Shown here: one piece after another, positions 55,383-63,028 of the stretch
How positions within the stretch are numbered: the stretch's first letter is position 1
Layout: the number at the start of each line of letters is the position of its first letter
Assembly (NCBI GenBank): GCA_965229335.1
Contig: OZ245874.1
Location: 5,270,001 to 5,334,000 of the forward strand
Source: JAFKFH01 sp017307375
Lineage (GTDB): Bacteria > Pseudomonadota > Alphaproteobacteria > Ferrovibrionales > Ferrovibrionaceae
Reading direction: 5' to 3'
DNA length: 64,000 bases
Translations under genes and position numbers: made by a program
Notes under the pieces: generated by a model
What the model was told of the DNA's origin: nothing
The model's input: the letters and a program-made list of their open reading frames with translations, nothing else
The model's database searches: none

Positions 55383-56257
55383 TGGTAATGCGTCCGCTTG
55401 TCGAGATAGGTGAACTGGAACACCGCGACCGCGGCGAGCAGCACCAGCAGCACCACCGTCAGCGTCGAGGCGTAGGCCGTGTCCCAGTACTTGAAGCCGA
55501 TCTCGTAGATGTAGAACAGCAGCAGCGACGAGGCGTTGTCGGGGCCGCCCTTGGTCATCACCACGACATGGTCGACCAGGCGGAAGGCGCCGATCACGGC
55601 ATTGATCAGCACGAACAGCGTCGTCGGCATCAACAGCGGCCAGGTGATGCGGCGGAACACCGTCCAGCGCGACGCGCCCTCGAGCGAGGCGGCCTCGTAG
55701 AGGCTGGGGTTGATGCCCTGCAGCGCGGCCAGATAGAAGATCATGAAGAACCCGGCCTCCTTCCACACCGTCACCACCATCAGGCAGTACAGCGCGGTCG
55801 ACTGCTGGCCGAGCCAGTTGACCGGCCCGCCGCCGAACAGGCCGCGGATCTGGTCGATCAGCCCGTAATCGGGGGTGAAGAAGAACATCCAGATATTGGC
55901 CACCGCGATCATCGGCAGCACGGTCGGGGTGAAATAGGCCATGCGCAGGAAGCCGCGGCCCTTCAGCTTGCCGTTGACCAGCAGCGCCATCGCGATCGCC
56001 AGCGCGATCGAGGCCGGGATCGTCCACACCGCGAACAGGATGTTGTTGCCCAGCACCCGCCAGAAGATCGGATCCTCGATCAGCGTCTCGTACTGCATCA
56101 GCCCGACGAAGCGGGCCGGCCGCGCGCCCTTCGGCGTCGACATGAACGAATCGACGAAGGCCGAGACCATCGGCGCATGGGTGAAGGCAACGAGCAGCAC
56201 TGCCGCGGGCAGCAGCAGAAGCCAGCCGTAGATATGGGCGCTGTAGCGTGTCTGCAT
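55379..56257 (-). CDS. Carbohydrate/glycerol-phosphate-type ABC permease, UgpA/MalF type
   Basis: Permease of 292 residues with six membrane segments (first at about 10-30) and EAA loop LYEAASLEGASRWTVFRRITWPLL. FTHAPMVSAFVDSF near the N-terminus is typical of UgpA. It follows the binding-protein gene, with a stem-loop between. Confidence 0.9.
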   Translation of the reverse strand: MQTRYSAHIYGWLLLLPAAVLLVAFTHAPMVSAFVDSFMSTPKGARPARFVGLMQYETLIEDPIFWRVLGNNILFAVWTIPASIALAIAMALLVNGKLKGRGFLRMAYFTPTVLPMIAVANIWMFFFTPDYGLIDQIRGLFGGGPVNWLGQQSTALYCLMVVTVWKEAGFFMIFYLAALQGINPSLYEAASLEGASRWTVFRRITWPLLMPTTLFVLINAVIGAFRLVDHVVVMTKGGPDNASSLLLFYIYEIGFKYWDTAYASTLTVVLLVLLAAVAVFQFTYLDKRTHYQ

Positions 56258-56268
56258 GGTCGTCGGAG

Positions 56269-56293
56269 GCGCCGGCCAATCGTGCCGGCGCCC
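56269..56293 (-). other. Stem-loop between binding-protein and permease genes (Ugp-type)
   Basis: Perfect 9-bp arms GGCGCCGGC and GCCGGCGCC around a 7-base loop, 15 bases past the binding-protein stop on the minus strand. No U-run follows. Position matches the hairpin after the LivK-type gene, so it may stabilise the binding-protein message or limit read-through to the permeases. Confidence 0.55.
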
Positions 56294-56307
56294 CCTTTCA
56301 CCTCGTC

Positions 56308-57597
56308 TTACTTGTAGGGCTTCAGGATGCGGTCGGCTTCGCGCTGGGCATCCTTCATCGCGGCTTCCGGCGTCTTGGTGCCGGTCAGCGCCGCCTGCAG
56401 GTTGTCGTTCAGCGCCTTGGCGACCCGCTGGTTCTCATGGGTCGAGAATTCGGCCACCGCGTATTGCAACTGGTCGCGGGCGACCGCCGCCGGCGGGAAG
56501 CCCGCGACGTAGTCCTTCATCACCTTGGTCTCCCAGGCCGCCGGGCTGACCGCGACATAGCCGGTGTCGATGCCCCACTGGGCGGCGCGCTCGGGCTGGG
56601 TCATCCACTTGGCGAAGGCGAAGGCGGCTTCGCGCTGGGCCTGGCTGGCCTTCTTGAAGACGTAGAAGTTGCCGCCGCCGGTGGGCGAGCCGAAACGCTT
56701 GCCGGCCGGCAGCATGCCGACGCCGAAGTCGAACTTGGCGTTCGCCTTCACGTTGGTCAGGTTGCCGGTGGTGGTCCACATCATCGCCACCTTGCGCTCG
56801 AAGAAGTCCTTCGGCGTGGTGCCCCATTCGACGATGCCGGGCGGCTGCACCTTGTGCTTGGTCGACAGGTCGACCCAGTATTGCAGCGCCTGGACGACGC
56901 CGGGCTTGTCGAAATAGACCTCGTTGCCGGCCTGGTTCATCAGGATGGCGTCGGCCTGGGTGGTCAGGCCCTGGAACAGCCAGTAGGGGAAGCCCGACGA
57001 CGGGATCTGGATGCCCCACTGGGTCACGTTGCCCGAGGCGTCACGCTTGGTCAGCTTCTGGGCGAAGGCGACCTGCTCGTCCCAGCTCTTCGGGGCGACG
57101 TCCGGGTTGAGGCCGGCCTCCTTGAAGGCTTCCTTGTTCCAGTAGAGCACGACGGTCGAGCGCTGGAACGGGATGCCCCAGGTCTTGCCGCCGGTCTGGC
57201 TGTTTTCCATGAACGCCGGGTAGAACGACTTCAGCCACGCCTTGTCGTCGTCGGTCTTGGCGAGGTCGTCGAAGGGTACGACCGCATCCTCGTCGATCAG
57301 GGTGAACATGTCGGTCGACAGCAGGATCGAGACCTGCGGGGGTTCGTTGCCCTTCAGCGCGGTCAGGACCTTGGTGATCGTGTCCTGGTAGGTGCCGGCA
57401 TAGACCGGCTTGATCTTGACGTTCGGATTGTCCTTCTCGAAGGCCGCCGCCATGCCGTCGATGATCTTGGTGACCGGGCCGCCGACGGCGACCGGGTAGT
57501 AGAAGCTCAGTTCGACCGGCTGGGCCTGCGCCCCGCCGATGCCGAATGCGGCGGCCAGCGCGACGGCGCCGACGCTGCCCTTCAACCAATGCATCAT
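56308..57597 (-). CDS. Ugp-type ABC transporter, substrate-binding protein
   Basis: Periplasmic type II binding protein of 429 residues. Signal peptide of about 25 residues ends AQA. Mature segments ELSFYYPVAVGGPVTKIIDG, IPFQRSTVVLYWNKEAFKEAG and the C-terminal GTKTPEAAMKDAQREADRIL match the UgpB-like extracellular binding group. Ligand could be glycerol-3-phosphate or a related polyol or sugar; not certain. Second gene of the operon behind the ATPase. Confidence 0.88.
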   Translation of the reverse strand: MMHWLKGSVGAVALAAAFGIGGAQAQPVELSFYYPVAVGGPVTKIIDGMAAAFEKDNPNVKIKPVYAGTYQDTITKVLTALKGNEPPQVSILLSTDMFTLIDEDAVVPFDDLAKTDDDKAWLKSFYPAFMENSQTGGKTWGIPFQRSTVVLYWNKEAFKEAGLNPDVAPKSWDEQVAFAQKLTKRDASGNVTQWGIQIPSSGFPYWLFQGLTTQADAILMNQAGNEVYFDKPGVVQALQYWVDLSTKHKVQPPGIVEWGTTPKDFFERKVAMMWTTTGNLTNVKANAKFDFGVGMLPAGKRFGSPTGGGNFYVFKKASQAQREAAFAFAKWMTQPERAAQWGIDTGYVAVSPAAWETKVMKDYVAGFPPAAVARDQLQYAVAEFSTHENQRVAKALNDNLQAALTGTKTPEAAMKDAQREADRILKPYK

Positions 57598-57622
57598 GTC
57601 CCTCTCCCTTTGGCGATAGTAC

Positions 57623-58702
57623 TCAATCGACGCTACGCCGCCGGCCGGTGCCGGCGTCGAACAGATGGGCCGCCCCCTCGTTCCAGCCCAGGCGGACTGG
57701 CGTGCCCGGCGGCAGCAGGCGGTTGCCGGGGCAGCGGATCAGCGCGGTCTCGGTACCGACGCGGCAGGCGACGATGGTATCGGCGCCGAAATACTCGGAA
57801 CTCTCAACGCTGCCGGCCAGGCCGTCGCCGCTGTCGACGGCCAGCACCATGTCCTCGGGCCGCACGCCCAGCACCAGGCCGGTGCCGCCGCTGTCGCCGA
57901 TCACCGCCTCGGGCGCGCCCTTGATGCAGGCGCCGTGCGGACCGTCGGCCAGGGCCAGGCGGTTCATCGGCGGCGTGCCGATGAAGGAGGCGACGAACAG
58001 CGTGGCCGGGCGGGCATAAAGCTCGGCCGGTGTCGCATCCTGCTCGACCCGGCCGTCGCGCAGCAGCACGACCTGGTCGGCCATGCTCATCGCTTCGGTC
58101 TGGTCGTGGGTGACATAGATCATCGTGACACCCAGCTCGCGCTGCAGCGCGCGGATCTCGCGGCGCATATCCTGGCGCAATTGGGCGTCGAGATTGGAGA
58201 GCGGCTCGTCCATCAGGCAGACCGGCTGCTCGGCGATGATGGCGCGGCCCAGCGCCACGCGCTGCTGCTGGCCACCGGAAAGCTGGCCGGGCTTGCGGTC
58301 GAGCAGATGGCCGATCGCCAGCAGCTCGGCCACCCGCTTCAGCCGCCGGTCGCGGTCGGCGGCACCGACCTTGCGCACCTTCAGCCCGAACAGGATGTTC
58401 TCGCGCACGTCGAGATGCGGAAACAGTGCATAGTTCTGGAAGACCATCGCGAGATGGCGGCGCGCCGGCGGCAGCTTGGTGACGTCCTCGCCGCCGATGC
58501 GGATCGAGCCGTCGGTGACTTCCTCCAGGCCCGCGATCAGGCGCAGCAATGTCGACTTGCCGCAGCCCGACGGGCCGAGCAGCACGACAAGGCTGCCTTG
58601 CCGCGCGGTAAGGTTGATGCCGTCGACCGCCCTGGTCGTCCCCCAGTGCTTGGCCACGCCGCGAAGTTCGATTGCCGACAGACTCGCCTCCCCCAGACGC
58701 AA
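57623..58702 (-). CDS. Ugp/Mal-type ABC transporter ATPase
   Basis: ATPase of about 359 residues: Walker A GPSGCGKST, signature LSGGQQQRVALGRAI, Walker B CLMDEPLSNLDAQLR, H-loop VTHDQTEA, and a C-terminal TOBE domain (LGVRPEDM). The start is ambiguous: no ATG is close. Candidates are TTG 58702, TTG 58735, or a CTG at 58681 that has GGGGGAGG ideally spaced upstream. First gene of the operon. Confidence 0.88.
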   Translation of the reverse strand: MRLGEASLSAIELRGVAKHWGTTRAVDGINLTARQGSLVVLLGPSGCGKSTLLRLIAGLEEVTDGSIRIGGEDVTKLPPARRHLAMVFQNYALFPHLDVRENILFGLKVRKVGAADRDRRLKRVAELLAIGHLLDRKPGQLSGGQQQRVALGRAIIAEQPVCLMDEPLSNLDAQLRQDMRREIRALQRELGVTMIYVTHDQTEAMSMADQVVLLRDGRVEQDATPAELYARPATLFVASFIGTPPMNRLALADGPHGACIKGAPEAVIGDSGGTGLVLGVRPEDMVLAVDSGDGLAGSVESSEYFGADTIVACRVGTETALIRCPGNRLLPPGTPVRLGWNEGAAHLFDAGTGRRRSVD

Positions 58703-58761
58703 GACCCGGCGCCCGTGTGAAGGGCGCTGTAACAAGCCACAATTACATTCTTATGACTGTT

Positions 58762-60099
58762 CTATGACAGTCCGGCGGCCGATGTCATCATCCGATCGAA
58801 GGCGCGGGCGAGCTGACGGCGATCACGCGCCGAAGCAAGACAGATACGCACGCCGTCCGGGGCACCGCGCCCGGCGGCAAAGGCCGAGGCGGCCGCGACG
58901 ATGACCCCGCGCCCGGCCGCCGCCGCCGCGAAACCATCGCCGTCGTCGCGGGCCAGCCACAGATGCGGCGCGATGCCCGGTGCGACACCCAGCACCCGGG
59001 CGGCGAGCCGCTGGCGCGCCGCGATTTCCCTGATCTGCCAGCGCACCCGGCGCGCCGCCGTGCCATCGCCGATCCAGCGCGCGGCCAGCGCCAGCATCAC
59101 CGGCGCGATCTGCCAGGTGGTAGCATGCCCCTCGGCGCCCAGCGCCGGGACCAGCGCCGGCGGCGCCGCGACGAAGCCGAAGCGCAGCCCCGGCGCCACC
59201 GCCTTCGACAGGCTAGAGACCAGCACCGCCCGATCCGGGATCCGCGCCGACAGCGGCGGCATGTCGCACAAGGCGCCGTAGACATCGTCCTCGACCAGCG
59301 TCAGCCCGGCGCGGACAAGCGCGGCCGCGACCTCGGCCTGGCGGCCCGCCCCCATCAGCGCGCCGGTCGGATTCTGCAGGCAGGGGGTCAGCACCGCGAC
59401 GCGCGCACCCGACGCCCGGGCGGCACGCAGCAGATCGGCGGCCACCACGCCCTCGGCATCCAGCGCCACCGGCACCAGCCGCAGGCCGAACTGGCGCGCC
59501 GCGGCCAGCATGCCGGGAAAGGTCAGCGCCTCGACCAGCACCGCGTCGCCCGGCCGGGTCAGGATGCTCAAGGTCGCGACAAGCCCGGCCTGCGCCCCGG
59601 CGGCCAGCGTCACCCGGTCGGCCGCCACCGCCCAGCCGCGCCCGGCCAGCCAGGCGGCGGCGGCGAGGCGGCCGCGGGCCAGGGCCGGACCCGACGCATA
59701 ACCCAGCGCATCGTCGGGCAGGCCTTCGGCCAGCATCTGGCCGAGGGTCTCGGCAAAGCTGCGATCCTGGCCGTCGATCGCCGGCAGGTTGACGGCCAGG
59801 TCGATCGCGCCGGCGGCCCCGCGCACGCCGAACAGTTCCGGGCCGCACGGCTCGGCCCGGACATAGGTGCCGCGCCCGACCTCGCCGCCGACCAGGCCCT
59901 GGCGCGCCGCCTCGCGATAGGCTTCGGTGACGGTCGCGACGTTGACGCCGAGCCGCCAGGCCAGGTCGCGCTGGGGCGGCAGGCGGTCGCCCGGCTGCAG
60001 CCGGCCGGCAGCGATGTCGGCGGCCAGCGCCGCGGCGATGGCACGATACTTGACCGGATCGCGGCCGGTGAGATCGGGCAGCCAGGCAGTCTTCGCCAC
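58762..60099 (-). CDS. MocR-family regulator (GntR HTH plus aminotransferase-like domain)
   Basis: Protein of 445 residues. N-terminal GntR winged helix (KYRAIAAALAADIAAGRLQPGDRLPPQRDLAWRLGV, with NVATVTEAYREA as recognition helix), then a fold-type I PLP domain from about 100, with the Lys in SLSKAVAPGLRFGF and Asn in CLQNPTGALM. GTG 60099 has GGGAAG upstream and gives the typical short N-terminus; an ATG at 60114 lies inside a putative operator repeat. Divergent from the threonine-dehydratase-like gene, which it probably regulates in response to PLP or an amino acid. Confidence 0.88.
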   Translation of the reverse strand: MAKTAWLPDLTGRDPVKYRAIAAALAADIAAGRLQPGDRLPPQRDLAWRLGVNVATVTEAYREAARQGLVGGEVGRGTYVRAEPCGPELFGVRGAAGAIDLAVNLPAIDGQDRSFAETLGQMLAEGLPDDALGYASGPALARGRLAAAAWLAGRGWAVAADRVTLAAGAQAGLVATLSILTRPGDAVLVEALTFPGMLAAARQFGLRLVPVALDAEGVVAADLLRAARASGARVAVLTPCLQNPTGALMGAGRQAEVAAALVRAGLTLVEDDVYGALCDMPPLSARIPDRAVLVSSLSKAVAPGLRFGFVAAPPALVPALGAEGHATTWQIAPVMLALAARWIGDGTAARRVRWQIREIAARQRLAARVLGVAPGIAPHLWLARDDGDGFAAAAAGRGVIVAAASAFAAGRGAPDGVRICLASARDRRQLARAFDRMMTSAAGLS

Positions 60100-60112
60100 G
60101 CAATTGCTTCCC

Positions 60113-60140
60113 ATACAATGTCCAGATTGACCAATACAAT
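60113..60140. promoter_or_regulatory. Direct-repeat operator of the MocR regulator
   Basis: Two ATACAAT repeats at 60113-60119 and 60134-60140, start to start 21 bases, i.e. two helical turns on one DNA face. MocR proteins such as GabR and PdxR typically bind direct repeats. They lie in the 96-base gap between the divergent MocR and PLP-enzyme genes. Confidence 0.55.
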
Positions 60141-60195
60141 CCGGCCTGCCACCGTCATGGTCAAGGACGAACACTTCAGGCCAGAGGTTATAAGC

Positions 60196-61164
60196 ATGTT
60201 TTCCCATGACGAGCTGACTGCCGCCGCCGAGCTGGTTCACGGCGTGATGACGCCGACGCCGCAGATCGCCTGGCCGCTGCTGGCCCAGCGGCTGGGCGCC
60301 GAAGTCTGGGTCAAGCACGAGAACCACACGCCGATCGGCGCCTTCAAGGTGCGCGGCGGCCTCGTCCACCTCGACCGGCTGAAGCGCGAGCGGCCGGACC
60401 TGCCCGGCATCGTCAGCGCCACCCGCGGCAATCACGGCCAGAGCATCGGGCTGGCCGCCCGCCGGCTGGGCCTCAAGGCCGCGATCGTCGTGCCCGAGGG
60501 CAACTCGATCGAGAAGAACCGGGCGATGCGCGCGCTGGGCGTCGAACTGATCGAGGCCGGCCATGATTTCGAGGCCAGCCGCGCCACCGCCGCCCGCATC
60601 GGTGACGAGCGCGGCTACGTCATGGTGCCGCCCTTCGTGCCCGACCTGATGCTCGGCGTCGCCACCTATGCGCTGGAATTCCTCGGCACTGTCGGCGATC
60701 TCGACACCGTCTATGTCCCGATCGGCATGGGGTCGGGCATCTGCGGCATGATCCGCACCCGCGACCTGCTCGGCCTGAAGACCGAGATCGTCGGGGTGGT
60801 GGCCGAGGGCGCGCCCGCCTATGCGCTGTCGTTCTCGGCCGGCAAGCCCATCGCCACCAACCAGGCGGTGACGATGGCCGACGGCCTGGCCTGCCGCAAC
60901 CCGGATGCGGCCGCGGTCGAGATCATCAACAAGGGGGCGGCCCGCATCGTCACGGTATCGGACGACGAGATCGCCCGGGCCATGCGGGTCTATTATGCCG
61001 ACACCCATAACCTGGCCGAGGGGGCCGGCGCCGCGCCGCTGGCCGCGCTGATGCAGGAACAGGCGGCGATGCGCGGAAAAAAGCTTGGCGTTATCCTCTC
61101 GGGCGGCAATATCGATCGCGATCTCTATCTTTCGATTCTCGGTGCAGCGGACGAGGCAAGATGA
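60196..61164 (+). CDS. Threonine/serine dehydratase-like PLP enzyme
   Basis: Fold-type II PLP enzyme of 322 residues. PLP Lys is in GAFKVRGGL near 51, the substrate loop is SATRGNHGQS, and the phosphate-binding Gly loop is PIGMGSGICG. C-terminal LSGGNID is also typical. Family members deaminate threonine or serine, racemise serine or act on 3-hydroxyaspartate; the exact substrate is not clear. ATG at 60196 has AGAGG upstream; an upstream ATG at 60157 is possible. The HAD gene overlaps its stop. Confidence 0.88.
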   Translation: MFSHDELTAAAELVHGVMTPTPQIAWPLLAQRLGAEVWVKHENHTPIGAFKVRGGLVHLDRLKRERPDLPGIVSATRGNHGQSIGLAARRLGLKAAIVVPEGNSIEKNRAMRALGVELIEAGHDFEASRATAARIGDERGYVMVPPFVPDLMLGVATYALEFLGTVGDLDTVYVPIGMGSGICGMIRTRDLLGLKTEIVGVVAEGAPAYALSFSAGKPIATNQAVTMADGLACRNPDAAAVEIINKGAARIVTVSDDEIARAMRVYYADTHNLAEGAGAAPLAALMQEQAAMRGKKLGVILSGGNIDRDLYLSILGAADEAR

Positions 61165-61817
61165 CCAACCCGGCATTCAAGGCGGTCCTGTGGGATTTCG
61201 GCGGCGTCATCCTCGACAGTCCCTTCACCGCCTTCGGCCGGTACGAGGAAGCGCGCGGCCTGCCGCGCGACTTCCTGCGCCGGGTCAATTCGGTCAACCC
61301 GGATAGCAATGCCTGGGCGCGGCTCGAACGTTCCGAAGTCACGCCGGAGGAATTCGACGGCCTGTTCGCCGCCGAGAGCGAGGCGCTGGGCCATCGCGTC
61401 GCCGGGGCCGACATCCTGCCGCTGCTGTCGGGATCGGTGCGGCCCGAGATGGTCGAGGCGCTGCGCCGCGTCCGCCGCCATTATCGCATCGCCTGCCTGA
61501 CCAACAACGTCGCGACCGGCTCCGGGCCGGGCATGGCGCGCGATCCACACCGCGCCGCCGAGATCGCCGAGGTGATGACGCTGTTCGAACAGGTCTTCGA
61601 ATCCTCGAAGGTCGGGACCCGCAAGCCCGACCCGGCCTTCTACCGCCATGCCTGCGCGACCATGGATCTCGATCCCGCCGACTGCATCTATCTCGACGAC
61701 CTCGGCATCAACCTGAAGCCGGCCAAGGCGATGGGGATGACGACGATCAAGGTGCTCGACGCGCCCCAGGCGCTGGTCGAACTGGAAGCGCTGCTCGACC
61801 TGCCGCTGCGGGCCTGA
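61161..61817 (+). CDS. HAD-superfamily hydrolase
   Basis: HAD phosphatase-like protein of 218 residues. Motif I is WDFGGVILDSP, which lacks the second Asp of the classical DxD (it has DFG). Motif II is LTNNV, motif III Lys in SSKVGTRKPDPAFY, and motif IV YLDDLGINLKPA. The pattern resembles the epoxide hydrolase N-terminal-like/dehalogenase-type HAD group. Start overlaps the PLP enzyme stop as ATGA. It abuts the RNA ligase gene stop with no gap. Confidence 0.85.
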   Translation: MTNPAFKAVLWDFGGVILDSPFTAFGRYEEARGLPRDFLRRVNSVNPDSNAWARLERSEVTPEEFDGLFAAESEALGHRVAGADILPLLSGSVRPEMVEALRRVRRHYRIACLTNNVATGSGPGMARDPHRAAEIAEVMTLFEQVFESSKVGTRKPDPAFYRHACATMDLDPADCIYLDDLGINLKPAKAMGMTTIKVLDAPQALVELEALLDLPLRA

Positions 61818-62495
61818 TCAGCCCAGCCGGTTCCAGCTGATCGCGCGGCTGCGCCAGTGGCCCTCGATCGCCTGGGTGAAGTCGGCGCGCACCAGCTTGG
61901 CCCGCGCCAGGCAGTGATCGGCATCGTCGCGGCGGATCACCAGCCCTTCCGGCGGTCCCTGCCGGTAGCGGCTGGGCACGCCGGCCAGCAGTTCCTTCAG
62001 CCGGGGCACGGTGAACCGCCCCTCGGCCAGCCGCGGCACGTGGTCGAAGCCGAGCGCCTCGGCCATCGCGTTGCGGCGGGCCACGCTCCAGAACCGGCCG
62101 GCCTCGCGGTCGTAGACGTCGAACAGCAGGAACCAGTCGGGCAGATGGTCGTAGTCGAGCGAATGGCGCGCCGCGCACCATTCGCCGAACAGGATCAGCC
62201 CGGGGGTGATCACCCGGGCCAGCGCCTCGCCATGGGCGGCGATCCAGCCGGGCAGCCGGGCGAACTGGCCCGAGTAAGGCGGAATCAGGTACTGGCCGCG
62301 ATTCTGCGCCCGCAACATGCCGCCCTCGCCCAGCGACAGGCCGAGATTGGCGCCGTCGACCTTCTCCTCGACGATCACCTCGCCCGACAAGAGCGCCGCG
62401 ACCTCCGGCGGCGACAGCACCTTGTCGTCGCGCGGCTGCCCCGCCCCCAGCCAGGCGACATGCGGCGTATGGGGAAAGCGGAAGAAATCGGTCAT
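61818..62495 (-). CDS. RNA ligase family protein
   Basis: Nucleotidyltransferase-superfamily ligase of 225 residues with all expected motifs: adenylated Lys45 in motif I EEKVDGANLG, RAQNRG near 62-67, motif III FGEWCAAR (Glu105), motif IIIa WFLLFDVYD, motif IV PEGLVIRR (Glu183) and motif V LARAKLVR (Lys200). It should seal RNA (or RNA/DNA) breaks through a covalent AMP intermediate. It is minimal, with little beyond the catalytic core. Third gene of a coupled set with a PIN-like nuclease and an ABC-type ATPase; ATGA overlap with the PIN gene. Confidence 0.85.
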   Translation of the reverse strand: MTDFFRFPHTPHVAWLGAGQPRDDKVLSPPEVAALLSGEVIVEEKVDGANLGLSLGEGGMLRAQNRGQYLIPPYSGQFARLPGWIAAHGEALARVITPGLILFGEWCAARHSLDYDHLPDWFLLFDVYDREAGRFWSVARRNAMAEALGFDHVPRLAEGRFTVPRLKELLAGVPSRYRQGPPEGLVIRRDDADHCLARAKLVRADFTQAIEGHWRSRAISWNRLG

Positions 62496-63028
62496 GCCGG
62501 CGGGATCCGCGGGGTCGCCCGGTCGGGGAACTTGGCCGCGTAGAAGCGGCAGGCGTCGTCGGGGCAGAGGAAGTCGACGCGGATGCCGGCCTCGGCCAGG
62601 GCGGGCCACCAGTCGAGCCATTTGCAGTCGGCCGCCTGCCAGACGGCGGGCCGCGCCGGATGGGCATTGGCCACCGCCGCGAACTTGCGATCGGACGGGT
62701 CGAACCGCGGTTGCAGCGCCGGGCCGGGAAATTCGGCGAAACTGTCGGGCGCGGTCTCGGTCACCGAAACCTCCTGCACCCGGGCCGGGTTGCGGCGGTT
62801 CTGCAGGAGCCATTTGAGGAATGCATCGCCGACGCCCTTGGGCCGCGCCGGGCTGGTCTTGTGCAGATATTCGCCGAGGATGCGGAAACCGTCGTCGATC
62901 ACGGTGACGCCGGATTTCTGCTGCGCCAGCAGCCGGTCGATGCAGGTCCTGCGGCAACCGGCCGACGCCTCGTCATGCGCGCCGTTGGCGACCAGCAGGA
63001 CGTTGGTGTCGATCACCGCGGCGGTCAT
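62492..63028 (-). CDS. PIN-like domain protein (putative RNase)
   Basis: Protein of 178 residues with a PIN-type layout: strand 1 with Asp7 in AVIDTNVLLVANG, Glu53 in RILGEYLHK, Asp113 in PSDRKFAAVANAH and Asp134 in ADCKWLDWW, then a final IRVDFLCPDD strand. Four acidic positions give a plausible metal site for single-stranded RNA cleavage. It is longer than VapC toxins (about 130) and has no antitoxin-like neighbour. Overlaps both flanking genes by 4 bases. Confidence 0.75.
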   Translation of the reverse strand: MTAAVIDTNVLLVANGAHDEASAGCRRTCIDRLLAQQKSGVTVIDDGFRILGEYLHKTSPARPKGVGDAFLKWLLQNRRNPARVQEVSVTETAPDSFAEFPGPALQPRFDPSDRKFAAVANAHPARPAVWQAADCKWLDWWPALAEAGIRVDFLCPDDACRFYAAKFPDRATPRIPPA

